DNA of 64,000 nt from Hydrogenophaga sp. (GCF_019264445.1 NZ_JAHVAB010000079.1:1-64000), one strand, 5' to 3'. Shown: positions 36,409 to 47,262, counted from the first letter of the stretch. Numbers and translations: made by a program. Notes: generated by a model from the sequence alone, not told the origin.

Positions 36409-37563
36409 ATGACGAAACAAGTATCGGGAATGAAGCAGCCTCTCGTCGGGCTGGTAGGCTGGCGCGGCATGGTGGGCTCCGTGCTCATGGACCGGATGGT
36501 GGCAGAGAGCGACTTCGATCTGATCGAACCGCTGTTCTTCTCCACATCCAACGCGGGTGGCAAGGCACCAGCGATGGCCAAGAACGAGACGCAGCTGCAG
36601 GACGCACACGACATCAATGCGCTGAAGCGATGCGAGGTGATCATCACCGCGCAAGGCGGCGACTACACCAGTGAGGTCTATCCCAAGCTGCGCGCGGCCG
36701 GCTGGAATGGTCACTGGATCGACGCGGCATCCACGCTGCGCATGGACAAAAACGCCGTCATCGTCCTGGATTCGGTCAACCTGCCCGTGATCGAGAACGC
36801 ATTGGCCCAAGGAGGCAAAGACTGGATCGGAGGCAACTGCACCGTGAGCTGCATGCTCATGGGCGTGGGCGCTCTCTACAAGGCTGGCCTGGTCGAGTGG
36901 ATGAGCACGCAGACCTATCAAGCGGCATCAGGCGGCGGAGCCCAGCACATGCGCGAGCTGCTCACGCAATACGGCACGCTCAATGCTGAGGTCAAGGCGC
37001 TGCTCGACGATCCCAAAAGCGCCATTCTGGAAATCGATCGCAAAGTCATTTCCAAGCAGCGTTCGCTGTCGGGCGCTGAAACCGCCAACTTCGGTGTCCC
37101 ACTGGGTGGCTCCTTGATCCCCTGGATCGACAAGGATCTGGGCAACGGCATGTCCAAGGAAGAGTGGAAGGGCATGGCTGAGACCAACAAGATCCTGGGC
37201 ATGGGCGAAGGGTTCAGTGCGCCCGCCATCCCGGTTGATGGCTTTTGCGTTCGTGTGGGCGCCATGCGTTGCCACAGCCAAGCCCTCACCTTCAAACTCA
37301 AGAAGGACGTGCCTTTGGCCGACATCGAAGCCATGATTGCGGCCGACAACGCGTGGGTCAAGGTGGTACCGAACACCCGCGAGGCGACCATCAAAGACCT
37401 GACGCCTGTGGCGGTCACCGGAACCATGACGATTCCCGTGGGCCGTCTCCGCAAACTGGCGATGGGGCCTGAATACCTCGGCGCATTCACCATCGGAGAC
37501 CAGCTGCTCTGGGGTGCCGCTGAGCCGCTGCGGCGCATGCTGCGCATCCTGCTGAACCGCTGA
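36409..37563 (+). CDS. asd: Aspartate-semialdehyde dehydrogenase
   Basis: A 384-residue enzyme reducing aspartyl phosphate to aspartate semialdehyde, the branch point to lysine, threonine, methionine and diaminopimelate. The nucleotide-binding motif [14 protein letters not shown] is near 18-31. The catalytic Cys is in GGNCTVSCM, and [11 protein letters not shown] and [10 protein letters not shown] are further active-site parts. It is the gram-negative type of about 370 residues. An internal ATG at 36430 gives a seven-residue shorter form. It lies between the leu operon and fimV, a common order in Burkholderiales. Confidence 0.96.
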   Translation: MTKQVSGMKQPLVGLVGWRGMVGSVLMDRMVAESDFDLIEPLFFSTSNAGGKAPAMAKNETQLQDAHDINALKRCEVIITAQGGDYTSEVYPKLRAAGWNGHWIDAASTLRMDKNAVIVLDSVNLPVIENALAQGGKDWIGGNCTVSCMLMGVGALYKAGLVEWMSTQTYQAASGGGAQHMRELLTQYGTLNAEVKALLDDPKSAILEIDRKVISKQRSLSGAETANFGVPLGGSLIPWIDKDLGNGMSKEEWKGMAETNKILGMGEGFSAPAIPVDGFCVRVGAMRCHSQALTFKLKKDVPLADIEAMIAADNAWVKVVPNTREATIKDLTPVAVTGTMTIPVGRLRKLAMGPEYLGAFTIGDQLLWGAAEPLRRMLRILLNR

Positions 37564-37596
37564 GTGGACTGGCGGCGCTTGTAACGGCGACAGGAA

Positions 37597-37623
37597 GCGG
37601 GGGCGCTCTCGTTGCGCCCCTGC
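37597..37623 (+). terminator. Hairpin downstream of asd
   Basis: GGGGCGC (37600-37606) pairs with GCGCCCC (37614-37620), extendable to ten pairs with one G-U. No T-run follows, so it may be a weak terminator, an RNA-stability element or a rho-aided stop. A second inverted repeat CTGAGAA / TTCTCAG lies at 37661-37685 in the fimV upstream region. Confidence 0.4.
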
Positions 37624-37745
37624 AACGTAAACAACCCGACCTAAGACGACAGAGGGTCGACTGAGAAACTCAAGCGGATTCTCAGCTTGTCACTGTAATG
37701 CGTTGATGTTAAGGTCAATTCTCGGTTTTTTACGTCGAGGTCAAA

Positions 37746-40472
37746 GTGCCATCCAACTCCCGCCACACACCATCCCAACAGGCCCGCCAAGTGCAACAAA
37801 GTGCTGGCTCTCGCGGCCTCGCGAGGTTGCATGCGGTCGCTGCGGCGGCACTGCTGTGTGCGAGCCTGACCCACCACACGGATGCGTCGGCACTGGCGCT
37901 GGGTCGTGTTGTCGTGCAATCCGCGCTGGGCGAGCCCTTGCGCGCCGAGATCGACGTTCCCGACATCAACGCGGAAGAAGCCGCCAGCCTTCGGGTTGGC
38001 CTGGCTTCGGGAGATACTTTCCGGGCAGCCGGCGTCGACGTGAATCCTGCGCTCGCCAATCTGCAGATCAGCCTGCAACGCCGCCCTGACGGCCGGGCCT
38101 TCCTGCGTCTGACCAGCTCTCGGCCAGTCACCGAGCCGTTCGTGGACCTGATTGTTGAAGCGAACTGGTCATCCGGACGTGTCGTGCGCGACTACACCCT
38201 GCTCTTTGATCCGCCAAGCCTGCGTGCCGCCACGCCGCAGCCGACCCCGATCGCACCGGGTGTGTCTTCGGCCGCGCAGGCACCCCGTGCCGCGCCTGCT
38301 CCCAGCGCTGTTCAGCCACAGGCTCAAGCCCCCAGGGCCGTTGCTACAGCGCCTGTCGCGCCACCCGCAACGCCCAGACCAGCCCCCGCCGCTGCACCGG
38401 CGCCCGCGCCCAGTTCGGCGGGCGGTGGTCAGGTGCGCGTGCAGGCAGGTGATACGGCAGGCGCCATTGCTGCAGCCAACAAACCTGCGAGCGTGTCGCT
38501 CGACCAGATGTTGGTGGCGATGCTGCAGCAAAACCCCAATGCGTTCATTTCGGGCAACGTCAACCGCTTGAAGTCGGGCGTCGTGCTCGACTTGCCAAGC
38601 GCTGCCCAGGCCAGCGCCGTGGCCCCAGGCGAGGCCCGTCAAACGATCAACGCCCAAAGCCGCGACTTCAACGAGTTCCGCAGGCGGCTTGCCGGCAGTG
38701 CGCCTGAAGCTGCCGTGGCAGCGGCCGACCGCCAGGCATCGGGGCGTGTGCAAACCGAGGTGAAGGACGCGAAGCCCGCGGCACCCGCTGCCGACAAATT
38801 GACACTGTCCAAGGAGGCAGCGCCAGGCCAGGCCGCCAACGAGGACAAGATCGCCAAAGAGCGTCAAGCCAAAGAAGCCTCTTCGCGCGTGGCAGAGCTC
38901 TCGCGCAACATCGAAGAGCTGTCCAAGCTGGGCAACCCGCCTGCCGCTCCGGCGGCACCCGCGGCCGCACAGACGCCGCCGCCGGCAGCGCCAGTGGTTG
39001 CACCACCCGCCGCGCCCGCACCGGCGCCCGCCCCCGCTGTCGCTGCACCCACCCCGCCTGCGACCGCAGCCACGCCAGCAACGGAAGCACCCGCTCCGAC
39101 ACCTCCCGCGGAGGCGCCTGCTGCAACCGCACCATCCACCACGCCCGCGCCCGTAAGGCCCCCGCTGCCCGCGCCTACGCCGCTGCCCGATGAACCCTCC
39201 TTCCTGGATCAGCTGCGCGAAAACCCGCTGACCTTGCCATTGGCGGGTGGCTTGCTGGCGCTGCTCGCGGCGTTTGGTATCTACCGCATGCGCCAGCGCA
39301 AAAATGGCTCCAGCGTGGACAGCTCGTTCCTCGAGAGCCGCCTCCAGCCAGACTCGTTCTTCGGCTCCAGCGGCGGACAGCGCATCGACACGGCTGAGTC
39401 GGTCGCTTCTGGCTCTTCCATGGTGTACTCGCCGAGCCAGCTCGACGCCGCCGGCGATGTGGACCCGGTGGCTGAGGCCGATGTGTACCTTGCCTATGGT
39501 CGCGACCTTCAGGCCGAAGAAATTCTCAAAGAGGCCATGCGCAGCACGCCGACGCGCGTGGCCATTCACAACAAGCTGCTGGAAATCTACGCCAAGCGCC
39601 GAGACGCTCGCGCGTTCGAAGTGGTGGCCACCGAGGCCTACGGTCTCACGCAGGGCCAGGGCCCCGAGTGGGAACATGCTTGCGAACTGGGCAAGGAGCT
39701 CGATCCTTCGAATCCGCTGTACCAACCCGGCGGCAGCCCTGCCGTCAAGGTCTCTGCCACGGCGGGTATTGCAGGCGCCGGCCTGAACACCATGCCCTTT
39801 GGCGCCAGCACCCTGGCCGAAACTGGCAAGCAGGCACTGCCATCGGGCATGGCCGATCTGGATCTCGACCTCGACTTTTCTCTGGATGAACCTGAGGCGC
39901 CCGCACCTTTGGCATCGCCTGTGGCGCCTGCCAGCACCGAGCCGCCGATGTCCAGCATGGATGACCTGAATGCCACGGAATCGCTGACCAGCCCAGTGGC
40001 CGAGAAAGACGGTCCTCCGTCGTCCATGTCGATGGACTTCGATCTGGACTTCCCGTCCGGTCCGGCGCCGTTGCAGGAAAACGCGCCTGAACCGATCTCG
40101 GCAGCAGAACGGTCTCCAACGCAAGACGCTCTGGATTCGCTCCCTTTCGACGACGGGCCGATCCTCAACCTCGACACACCAGCGGCGAACAGCGAGAGTG
40201 CTGCCAGCCCACCGCCTGCCGTCCCAGACATGATGTCGTTCGACCTGAACGGCATCAACCTGGACCTGGACCCTCCCGCAGCGGGTGAAGATGGCGATGC
40301 CGAAGGTCGCCTGACGGAAGAGAATCCGCTGGAGACCAAGTTGTCGCTTGCGGAAGAATTCCGCGCGATTGGTGACTTCGAAGGCGCCCGCTCGCTGGCC
40401 GAGGAAGTGCTGGCCGAAGCCTCTGGCTCGCTGAAGACCAAGGCGGGCACGTTCCTGGCCGACCTGGCCTGA
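37746..40472 (+). CDS. fimV: FimV-like peptidoglycan-binding membrane protein
   Basis: A 908-residue protein with FimV architecture. A long signal/anchor region (about 20-48) leads into the FimV N-terminal domain (about 50-158; LGRVVVQSALGEPLRAEIDV). A LysM-like segment (about 230-283) is followed by a very Ala/Pro-rich linker (about 390-485), one membrane helix (about 497-516) and an acidic cytoplasmic region with Asp-Leu repeats. The FimV C-terminal domain is at about 858-905 (LETKLSLAEEFRAIGDFEGA). FimV organises polar type IV pilus and twitching functions. The start is a GTG with GAGG five bases upstream; an in-frame stop is at 37710. It lies between asd and truA as in Pseudomonas. Confidence 0.9.
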   Translation: MPSNSRHTPSQQARQVQQSAGSRGLARLHAVAAAALLCASLTHHTDASALALGRVVVQSALGEPLRAEIDVPDINAEEAASLRVGLASGDTFRAAGVDVNPALANLQISLQRRPDGRAFLRLTSSRPVTEPFVDLIVEANWSSGRVVRDYTLLFDPPSLRAATPQPTPIAPGVSSAAQAPRAAPAPSAVQPQAQAPRAVATAPVAPPATPRPAPAAAPAPAPSSAGGGQVRVQAGDTAGAIAAANKPASVSLDQMLVAMLQQNPNAFISGNVNRLKSGVVLDLPSAAQASAVAPGEARQTINAQSRDFNEFRRRLAGSAPEAAVAAADRQASGRVQTEVKDAKPAAPAADKLTLSKEAAPGQAANEDKIAKERQAKEASSRVAELSRNIEELSKLGNPPAAPAAPAAAQTPPPAAPVVAPPAAPAPAPAPAVAAPTPPATAATPATEAPAPTPPAEAPAATAPSTTPAPVRPPLPAPTPLPDEPSFLDQLRENPLTLPLAGGLLALLAAFGIYRMRQRKNGSSVDSSFLESRLQPDSFFGSSGGQRIDTAESVASGSSMVYSPSQLDAAGDVDPVAEADVYLAYGRDLQAEEILKEAMRSTPTRVAIHNKLLEIYAKRRDARAFEVVATEAYGLTQGQGPEWEHACELGKELDPSNPLYQPGGSPAVKVSATAGIAGAGLNTMPFGASTLAETGKQALPSGMADLDLDLDFSLDEPEAPAPLASPVAPASTEPPMSSMDDLNATESLTSPVAEKDGPPSSMSMDFDLDFPSGPAPLQENAPEPISAAERSPTQDALDSLPFDDGPILNLDTPAANSESAASPPPAVPDMMSFDLNGINLDLDPPAAGEDGDAEGRLTEENPLETKLSLAEEFRAIGDFEGARSLAEEVLAEASGSLKTKAGTFLADLA

Positions 40473-40497
40473 CGCGCGCTCGTCCCGGTTTCCGTCT

Positions 40498-41313
40498 TTG
40501 CCTTCAACCGCCCTGGAGCCGGACCGAACGCGCATTGCGCTGGGCGTCAGCTACAACGGTCGCGGGTATGAAGGCTGGCAAAGCCAGCCCAGCGGACGCA
40601 CGGTACAAGACCAACTCGAACTGGCGCTGACCCGCTTCAGCGCCCAAGAGGCGGTTCACACCCTCTGTGCTGGCCGCACCGATGCTGGCGTGCACGGCCT
40701 CATGCAGGTGGTTCATTTCGACACGGCCCTGGATCGCCCCGAGAACGCCTGGGTGCGAGGGACCAACAGTTTTCTCCCCGATGACATCGCCGTGCAATGG
40801 GCGCGGCGCGTGCCGCTCAGCTTCCATGCCCGTGCAAGCGCCCGTTCACGCCGATACGCCTACGTATTGCTCGAGGCGCCCGTGCGGCCCAGCACCGACT
40901 CCGGCCAGGTGGGCTGGGTGTTCCGGCCACTCGATCTGGAGCCCATGGTCCTGGCAGCGCAGTCGCTGCTGGGCGAGCACGATTTCACGTCGTTTCGTGC
41001 AGCCCGCTGCCAGGCGCATTCGCCGGTCAAGCGCCTGATGCGGCTGGACATCTCCAGGCGAGGCAGCTACTGGCGATTCGAGTTCGAAGCCTCGGCTTTC
41101 CTGCATCACATGATCCGCAACATCATGGGATGCCTTATTGCCATCGGCAGCGGCAGCCGACCCGTCACGTGGATGTCGGACGTGTTGCTTGCCCGCAGCA
41201 GAGACGCTGCCGCGCCCACCTTTTCCCCCGACGGCCTGTACTTTCTCGGGCCCGTCTACGATGAAGGCCTGGGTTTGCCAGACCGCACGCCCGCCTTCGA
41301 CTGGTTGCCATGA
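40498..41313 (+). CDS. truA: tRNA pseudouridine(38-40) synthase
   Basis: A 271-residue TruA enzyme that isomerises uridines at positions 38-40 of the tRNA anticodon arm. The catalytic Asp lies in GRTDAGVHG near residue 61-69. Other family blocks are VSYNGRGYEGWQ at the N terminus and FLHHMIRNIMG near 201-211. No ATG fits the conserved N terminus; the first usable start is TTG at 40498, without a clear ribosome site, so initiation may rely on coupling to fimV, which ends 25 bases upstream. Its stop overlaps the trpF start by four bases. Confidence 0.94.
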   Translation: MPSTALEPDRTRIALGVSYNGRGYEGWQSQPSGRTVQDQLELALTRFSAQEAVHTLCAGRTDAGVHGLMQVVHFDTALDRPENAWVRGTNSFLPDDIAVQWARRVPLSFHARASARSRRYAYVLLEAPVRPSTDSGQVGWVFRPLDLEPMVLAAQSLLGEHDFTSFRAARCQAHSPVKRLMRLDISRRGSYWRFEFEASAFLHHMIRNIMGCLIAIGSGSRPVTWMSDVLLARSRDAAAPTFSPDGLYFLGPVYDEGLGLPDRTPAFDWLP

Positions 41314-41987
41314 CACCCCAACGCACGCGCATCAAAATCTGTGGACTCACCCGCGAAGCGGACGTCGACGCAGCTGCTCTCGCCGGGGCCGATGCCGTGG
41401 GATTCGTGCTGTATCCGGCGAGCCCGAGGCACGTGACCGCGCAACGCGCCAGTGAACTCGCACGACGCCTGCCGCCTTTCGTCACGCCGGTACTGCTGTT
41501 TGTGAACGCGGCGACACGAGACATCCAGCAGGCGTGTGAAGCCGTTCCGCAGGCATTGCTGCAGTTCCATGGCGACGAAACGCCCGCCGCGTGCGAGGCC
41601 GCTGGTCGCCCTTACCTTCGGGCGGCCCGCATTCCCACCGGACCCGCCGGGGCAGGCTTCGATCTCCTAAAATACGCGTCGGATTTCTCCACGTCTCAAG
41701 CCATCCTGCTTGATGCCCTCGTTGACGGCTATGGCGGCGGAGGTCAATCCTTCGACTGGAATGCCTTCCCTTGGTCACATCCGCTTCTAAACGCCAGCTC
41801 TCGCCTCGTTTTGTCTGGTGGACTCACGCCTGCAAACGTGATCGATGGCATCTCACGCGTACGGCCTTGGGCCGTTGACGTGAGCTCCGGGGTGGAAGCC
41901 GCCAAAGGCATCAAGGACCCCGACAAGATGCTCGCTTTCGTGGCCGCCGTGCGGGCGGCCGATGCACAGATTTCGCACCCGACCTGA
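41310..41987 (+). CDS. trpF: Phosphoribosylanthranilate isomerase
   Basis: A 225-residue TIM-barrel isomerase of tryptophan biosynthesis. The catalytic Cys region [10 protein letters not shown] is at about 8-17. The catalytic Asp and phosphate loop are near LLDALVDG and VDVSSGVE (about 190-197). The four-base ATGA overlap with truA shows tight coupling. trpB follows after 44 bases. trpC, trpD and trpE are not in the window, matching the split trp arrangement of betaproteobacteria. Confidence 0.95.
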   Translation: MTPQRTRIKICGLTREADVDAAALAGADAVGFVLYPASPRHVTAQRASELARRLPPFVTPVLLFVNAATRDIQQACEAVPQALLQFHGDETPAACEAAGRPYLRAARIPTGPAGAGFDLLKYASDFSTSQAILLDALVDGYGGGGQSFDWNAFPWSHPLLNASSRLVLSGGLTPANVIDGISRVRPWAVDVSSGVEAAKGIKDPDKMLAFVAAVRAADAQISHPT

Positions 41988-42031
41988 ATCCCCATCATGG
42001 GTGCAGACGGGCGCACCGACCGAGACACCCC

Positions 42032-43315
42032 ATGACCGACTACCAGCAACCCGACACGAAGGGCCACTTTGGCATTTACGGCGGCAGTTTTGTGAGCGAA
42101 ACCCTCACACACGCCATCAATGAGCTGAAGACCGCTTACGCCAGATACCAGCACGACCCCGAGTTTCTCGCCGAGTTCAAGCGCGAGCTCGCGCACTTCG
42201 TGGGCAGGCCCAGCCCGGTTTACCACGCGGCACGCATGAGCAGGGAAACGGGCGGCGCACAGATTTTCCTCAAGCGCGAAGACCTCAACCACACCGGTGC
42301 GCACAAGGTCAACAACACCATCGGCCAGGCCATGCTGGCGCGCCGCATGGGCAAGCCGCGCATCATTGCCGAGACGGGTGCCGGCCAGCACGGCGTGGCC
42401 ACAGCCACCATCTGCGCCCGTTACGGACTGGAATGTGTGGTCTACATGGGCAGTGAAGACGTGAAGCGGCAAAGCCCGAACGTCTATCGCATGAAATTGC
42501 TGGGAGCGACCGTGGTACCGGTCGAGTCGGGCAGCAAGACCCTCAAGGACGCGCTCAATGAAGCCATGCGCGACTGGGTGGCCAATGTGGACAACACGTT
42601 CTACATCATCGGCACCGTGGCGGGGCCGCACCCGTATCCGATGATGGTGCGCGACTTCCAGAGCGTGATTGGTGAGGAGTGCCTGGTGCAGATGCCCCAG
42701 ATGCTGAACGAGGCCGGCTGCAGGAGCGAACAGCCCGATGCGGTGGTGGCCTGCGTGGGAGGTGGCAGCAACGCCATGGGGATCTTCTATCCCTACATCA
42801 ATCACGGCAGCACGCGGCTGATCGGTGTCGAGGCCGCGGGCGAGGGCCTGGACAGCGGCAGGCATTCGGCATCCCTGCAAAAAGGCAGCCCGGGTGTGCT
42901 GCACGGCAACCGCACCTATGTGCTGCAGGACGACAACGGCCAGGTGACCGAGACGCACAGTGTGAGCGCCGGCCTGGACTACCCGGGCGTCGGGCCCGAA
43001 CACGCGTTCCTCAAAGACATCGGCCGCGCGGAATACGTGGGCATCACGGACACCGAGGCGCTGGAAGCGTTCCACTACCTGTGCCGCACCGAGGGGATCA
43101 TCCCGGCGCTCGAGTCGAGCCACGCCGTGGCCTATGCCATGAAACTGGCGAGGACGATGACGCCGGATCAGTCGATTCTGGTGAACCTGTCCGGCCGTGG
43201 CGACAAGGACATCGGCACCGTCGCCGACCTCTCCAACGCCGACTTTTACTGCCGTCCGAGCTGCCGGGGGCAGTCGGTCAAAGGCGGTGTGGCCACCATC
43301 GAGGTGAAGAAATGA
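42032..43315 (+). CDS. trpB: Tryptophan synthase beta chain
   Basis: A 427-residue PLP enzyme joining indole and serine. The PLP lysine is in HTGAHKVNN at about residues 88-96. The substrate and cofactor loops [17 protein letters not shown] and GRGDKD are present. It works as an alpha2-beta2 complex with TrpA, whose start codon overlaps the trpB stop by four bases. An earlier internal methyltransferase-like gene seen between trpB and trpA in some relatives is absent here. Confidence 0.97.
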   Translation: MTDYQQPDTKGHFGIYGGSFVSETLTHAINELKTAYARYQHDPEFLAEFKRELAHFVGRPSPVYHAARMSRETGGAQIFLKREDLNHTGAHKVNNTIGQAMLARRMGKPRIIAETGAGQHGVATATICARYGLECVVYMGSEDVKRQSPNVYRMKLLGATVVPVESGSKTLKDALNEAMRDWVANVDNTFYIIGTVAGPHPYPMMVRDFQSVIGEECLVQMPQMLNEAGCRSEQPDAVVACVGGGSNAMGIFYPYINHGSTRLIGVEAAGEGLDSGRHSASLQKGSPGVLHGNRTYVLQDDNGQVTETHSVSAGLDYPGVGPEHAFLKDIGRAEYVGITDTEALEAFHYLCRTEGIIPALESSHAVAYAMKLARTMTPDQSILVNLSGRGDKDIGTVADLSNADFYCRPSCRGQSVKGGVATIEVKK

Positions 43316-44121
43316 GCCGTATCGAAACGACCTTTGCAGCCTTGAAGAAGCAGGATCGCAAGGCCCTGATTCCCTTCGTCACCGCCGGCTTCCCCTACGC
43401 CGACATCACACCCGACCTGATGCACGGCATGGCGGAGGCAGGTGCCGACGTGATCGAGCTTGGCGTGCCCTTCTCCGACCCTTCGGCCGACGGCCCGGTG
43501 ATCCAGAAGGCAGGTGACCGCGCACTTGCTGCCGGCATTGGTCTGGTTCAGGTGCTGTCCATGGTGCGCACGTTCCGCGAGCGCAACAGCACCACCCCCG
43601 TGGTGCTCATGGGCTATGCCAACCCGGTCGAGCGCTACGACCAGAAGCATGGTGCAGGTCATTTCGTGCGCGATGCGGCCGCCGCCGGCGTGGACGGCGT
43701 GCTGATCGTGGACTACCCACCCGAGGAGTGCGAAGCGTTCGCCACGTCACTGCGCGAACACGACATGAACCTCATCTTCCTGCTCGCGCCTACCTCCACC
43801 GATGAGCGCATGGCGCAAGTAGCCCGGGTGGCCAGTGGCTACGTGTACTACGTCTCGCTCAAGGGGGTCACGGGCGCTGGCACGCTCGATGTGGGCCAGG
43901 TCGAAGCCATGCTGCCGCGCATCCGTTCGCATGTGAGCGTGCCCGTGGGCGTGGGCTTTGGCATTCGGGATGCCGAGACCGCGCGCGCCATCAGCCGCAC
44001 GGCCGATGCGGTGGTGATCGGCAGCAAGATCATCCAGTTGATCGAGAACGAACCGCACGAGAAAGTGGTCGCGGTCGCGGCCCAATTCCTTCGCACCATT
44101 CGGAAAGCGCTCGACGCATAA
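43312..44121 (+). CDS. trpA: Tryptophan synthase alpha chain
   Basis: A 269-residue TIM-barrel subunit that cleaves indole-3-glycerol phosphate to indole. The catalytic Glu is in [15 protein letters not shown] (about 48-62) and the second acidic residue in [13 protein letters not shown]. The phosphate loop [13 protein letters not shown] lies near 212-224. The ATGA overlap with trpB ensures equal synthesis of the two subunits. accD follows 42 bases later, a frequent association in proteobacteria. Confidence 0.97.
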   Translation: MSRIETTFAALKKQDRKALIPFVTAGFPYADITPDLMHGMAEAGADVIELGVPFSDPSADGPVIQKAGDRALAAGIGLVQVLSMVRTFRERNSTTPVVLMGYANPVERYDQKHGAGHFVRDAAAAGVDGVLIVDYPPEECEAFATSLREHDMNLIFLLAPTSTDERMAQVARVASGYVYYVSLKGVTGAGTLDVGQVEAMLPRIRSHVSVPVGVGFGIRDAETARAISRTADAVVIGSKIIQLIENEPHEKVVAVAAQFLRTIRKALDA

Positions 44122-44163
44122 TCCGCCCTCTGCGCCTTGCGGCGCCTCTGCACGGAGAACACC

Positions 44164-45042
44164 ATGTCCTGGCTTGAAAAACTGCTGCCGCCCAAGATCA
44201 CGCCCACCGACCCGACCGAGCGCCGCAGCGTGCCGGAAGGTCTGTGGATCAAGTGCCCGAGTTGCGAGGCGGTGCTCTACAAAAACGACCTGGAGAAGAA
44301 CCAGAACGTCTGCCCCCACTGCAGCCATCACCACCGGGTGGGCGCACGCGCGCGGCTCAACGCCTTCCTTGATGCCGAAGGCCGTTATGAGATCGCCCAG
44401 GAAGTCATTCCCGTCGATGCGCTCAAGTTCAAGGACAGCCGCAAGTACCCGGAACGTCTGAAGGACGCGCTGGAGACGACCGGTGAAACCGACGCACTGA
44501 TTGTCATGGGGGGCGCGGTGCGGGGCGTCAGCGTCGTCGTGGCCTGTTTCGAGTTTGATTTCATGGGTGGCTCCATGGGGTCGGTGGTCGGCGAGCGCTT
44601 CGTGCGCGGTGTCGAGGAAGCCATCGCACAAAAGGTGCCTTTCGTCTGCTTCACAGCCACCGGTGGCGCACGCATGCAAGAGGGTCTGCTCTCGCTCATG
44701 CAGATGGCCAAAACCAATTCAGCCCTCACGCGTCTGGCCAAGAAGGGCCTGCCGTACATCAGCGTGCTCACCGACCCGACCATGGGCGGCGTGAGCGCAG
44801 GCTTCGCCTTCCTGGGCGACGTGGTGATCGCCGAGCCCAAGGCGCTGATTGGCTTCGCAGGCCCTCGGGTGATCGAGAACACCGTGCGCGTGAAGCTGCC
44901 TGAAGGCTTCCAGCGCGCCGAATTCCTGCAGACCAAGGGCGCGGTGGACTTCATCTGTGACAGGCGCGAGCTGCGCGCCACCATCGCCAACGCGTTGGCG
45001 ATGCTGCAGCGCCAGAGCGCCGATGCGGTGGTCGACGATTGA
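44164..45042 (+). CDS. accD: Acetyl-CoA carboxylase carboxyltransferase beta subunit
   Basis: A 292-residue subunit of the carboxyltransferase that makes malonyl-CoA. An N-terminal zinc ribbon has four Cys in CPSC...CPHC (about 29-52). The crotonase-like core includes [17 protein letters not shown] and [12 protein letters not shown]. The ATG at 44164 has a GGAGA ribosome site and gives the standard [10 protein letters not shown] start. It supplies substrate for the fab genes at the right end of the window. Its stop overlaps the next gene. Confidence 0.97.
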   Translation: MSWLEKLLPPKITPTDPTERRSVPEGLWIKCPSCEAVLYKNDLEKNQNVCPHCSHHHRVGARARLNAFLDAEGRYEIAQEVIPVDALKFKDSRKYPERLKDALETTGETDALIVMGGAVRGVSVVVACFEFDFMGGSMGSVVGERFVRGVEEAIAQKVPFVCFTATGGARMQEGLLSLMQMAKTNSALTRLAKKGLPYISVLTDPTMGGVSAGFAFLGDVVIAEPKALIGFAGPRVIENTVRVKLPEGFQRAEFLQTKGAVDFICDRRELRATIANALAMLQRQSADAVVDD

Positions 45043-45725
45043 ATTCCACGCCGGGTGCTGAGGCACTGACGCTGTCTCAACTGCCGCTGTTCCCCCTGCA
45101 AACCGTCCTGTACCCGGGCGGTTGGCTTCCCCTTCGCATCTTTGAGGTTCGCTACCTCGACATGATCGGCCGCTGCCACAAGGCGGGTGCGCCGTTTGGC
45201 GTGGTGTGCCTGAGCGAAGGCAGCGAAGTCAGGCGCCTGGATCCGGCCGCGCTGCCCAGCGGCGACGGATTTGCCAAAGAGGTGTTTCATGCCGTGGGCA
45301 CACTGGCCCACATCGAGAGTCTGGAGCGCCCACAGCCTGGCCTGATGATGATCCGCTGCCGGGGTTTGCAAGGCTTTGACATTCAGCGCCGGCAGCAGCT
45401 ACCGCACGGTCTGTGGGTGGCTGATGTTCAGTTGCGCCCGCCAGAGCCCGTGGTGCCCGTGCCCGAGCATCTCGCGCCGACCCGCGAAGGTCTTCAGCGC
45501 CTGCTGCGCAGCCTGCAGGAACGCGACCCCATGAGCCTTGAGCAACTGCCACTGCAGCCGCCCTACCAATGGGACGACAGCGGCTGGCTGGCCAACCGAT
45601 GGGCCGAACTGCTGCCAGCCCCGGCCGAACTCAAACAGCGCCTGATGACGCTCGACAACCCGCTCCTGCGCCTGGAGCTGGTGTCGGATCTGCTGGACAA
45701 ACTCGGGCTCGACAACGGCGCCTGA
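45039..45725 (+). CDS. Lon N-terminal (LON substrate-binding) domain protein
   Basis: A 228-residue protein made mainly of the LON-N/PUA-like domain, without the ATPase or protease parts of Lon. [22 protein letters not shown] (key part [11 protein letters not shown], about 18-28) is characteristic. Such stand-alone proteins are widespread in proteobacteria and their role is unknown; substrate recognition is suggested. Start is TTG at 45039, giving a TTGA overlap with the accD stop; no nearer ATG fits the domain. folC, the usual neighbour of accD in this order, is not here. The gene ends 19 bases from the convergent nagZ stop. Confidence 0.87.
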   Translation: MNSTPGAEALTLSQLPLFPLQTVLYPGGWLPLRIFEVRYLDMIGRCHKAGAPFGVVCLSEGSEVRRLDPAALPSGDGFAKEVFHAVGTLAHIESLERPQPGLMMIRCRGLQGFDIQRRQQLPHGLWVADVQLRPPEPVVPVPEHLAPTREGLQRLLRSLQERDPMSLEQLPLQPPYQWDDSGWLANRWAELLPAPAELKQRLMTLDNPLLRLELVSDLLDKLGLDNGA

Positions 45726-45744
45726 TGCGCGACGCTTCAGGGCG

Positions 45745-46839
45745 TCAGCCCGGCAGCAGAGAGAGCGCCTGCATGTAGCGCTCGCTCACCATCAAGTCGT
45801 CCCACGGCACAGCGGCCATGCGGGGCAACAACGCGAGACGACGCTCCTCGCTCGCGGCACTGGGTTGCCAACGCCCATCCAACACCGCCTGCGACAGGGC
45901 GTTGATCGCCTCATCGATGGGCGCTCCCCCCTCCACCACCGACTGATTGCACAGCAACACGAGATCGCCGCCTGCGGTGAGGGCCGCAAGTGCCGCCTCG
46001 GTGAAGCTCACCTCATGCCCTGCGATCTGGCGAGCGGCCGCCATGCTGAGGTCGTCGCTGAAGATCGCGCCAGCGAAACCCAGTCGACGGCGAAGGATGT
46101 CTTGCAGCCAACGTGCCGAAAAACCCGCCGGGCGTGCGTCCACCTTCGGGTAGATCACATGCGCGGGCATCACCGCCTGCAGGCTGGCCGAGAGCCAGCC
46201 ATACGGCGCAGCGTCCTCGGACAGGATGGTGCTGAGGCTGCGCCGATCCACGGGCACCGCCAGGTGAGAGTCGGCCTTCACGAAACCGTGTCCGGGGAAA
46301 TGCTTGCCGCAGTTGCCCATGCCACTTTGCAGCAAGCCGTGCATGACGCCTTGCGCCAGCAGCGTGACCATGCGCGGGTCGCGCGCAAAGGCGCGGTCTC
46401 CAATCACCGAACTCTCGCCGTAATCCAGATCGAGAACCGGGGCAAAGGTCAGGTCCACACCACAAGCGCGCAGCTCGGCACCCAGAACGTAGCCACAGGC
46501 GGTCGCTGCGTTGATGGCGTGCAGCGCGGAGGCGCCCTCCGGCTCACCGGCCTTCGCGGGTCGCTGCCACCATTCGCCGAGCGTGGCCATCGCAGGCACA
46601 TGGGTAAAGCCATCGGTGCGAAAGCGCTGCACGCGCCCACCTTCGTGATCCACCGCGATCAGCAGGTCGTGCCGCACGGCCTTGATCTGGCGGCACAGCG
46701 CAGTGAGCTGAAGGCGGTCCTTCCAGTTGCGCCCAAACAAGATGACGCCTCCCACCAGTGGGTGGGCCAGGCGCCGGCGGTCTGCGGTGGTCAGGCTGTG
46801 GCCAGCCACGTCAATGATGAGGGGTGCGTGTGAGTGCAT
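45745..46839 (-). CDS. nagZ: Beta-N-acetylhexosaminidase NagZ
   Basis: A 364-residue GH3 glycosidase that removes N-acetylglucosamine from anhydromuropeptides in the cytoplasm during peptidoglycan recycling. The catalytic loop KHFPGHGFVKADSHL (about 181-195) carries the Asp/His pair typical of NagZ. The substrate motif DHEGGRVQRF is near 64-73 and the nucleophile region IFSDDLSMAA near 256-265. Length is slightly over the usual 340. It is the last gene of the large minus-strand block, with acpS 30 bases upstream. Confidence 0.95.
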   Translation of the reverse strand: MHSHAPLIIDVAGHSLTTADRRRLAHPLVGGVILFGRNWKDRLQLTALCRQIKAVRHDLLIAVDHEGGRVQRFRTDGFTHVPAMATLGEWWQRPAKAGEPEGASALHAINAATACGYVLGAELRACGVDLTFAPVLDLDYGESSVIGDRAFARDPRMVTLLAQGVMHGLLQSGMGNCGKHFPGHGFVKADSHLAVPVDRRSLSTILSEDAAPYGWLSASLQAVMPAHVIYPKVDARPAGFSARWLQDILRRRLGFAGAIFSDDLSMAAARQIAGHEVSFTEAALAALTAGGDLVLLCNQSVVEGGAPIDEAINALSQAVLDGRWQPSAASEERRLALLPRMAAVPWDDLMVSERYMQALSLLPG

Positions 46840-46869
46840 GGCATGTTTGTTGATGGGAGGCAGGGCGCG

Positions 46870-47262
46870 TCATTCACGCTCCACCACCACGAAGCTGGCG
46901 GCGTAGTCGGTTTCGTCGGTCACCGTGACGTGCGCTCGCAGGCCCTGCGCTTCGAACCAGGTTTTCAGATCGCCGTACAGCACGATCACCGGTTGCCCGC
47001 TGGGCAGGTTGGCCACCTCGCAGGCTCGCCAGGTCATGGGCATGCGAATGCCCAGGCCCACCGCCTTGGAGAACGCTTCTTTCGCAGAAAAACGCGTGGC
47101 CAGGTAGCGCAGCCCGCGCTGCGGCCAGCGTGCGCTGCGCTTTTGCCAGACGGTGAATTCCGCATCGGTGAGTACCTTGCGGACGAAGCGCTCGCCTTGG
47201 CGCTGCAGCACGGCCTCGATGCGCCGTATGTCGCACACATCCGTGCCAATGCCGTAAATCAT
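46870..47262 (-). CDS. acpS: Holo-[acyl-carrier-protein] synthase
   Basis: A 130-residue phosphopantetheinyl transferase that activates AcpP, encoded near 60.4 kb in this window. The metal/CoA motifs are [13 protein letters not shown] at about 5-17 and [13 protein letters not shown] near 58-70. It overlaps the pdxJ stop by four bases, an arrangement conserved in proteobacteria. Expression probably comes from a promoter farther upstream in the lepA-to-nagZ block. Confidence 0.95.
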   Translation of the reverse strand: MIYGIGTDVCDIRRIEAVLQRQGERFVRKVLTDAEFTVWQKRSARWPQRGLRYLATRFSAKEAFSKAVGLGIRMPMTWRACEVANLPSGQPVIVLYGDLKTWFEAQGLRAHVTVTDETDYAASFVVVERE

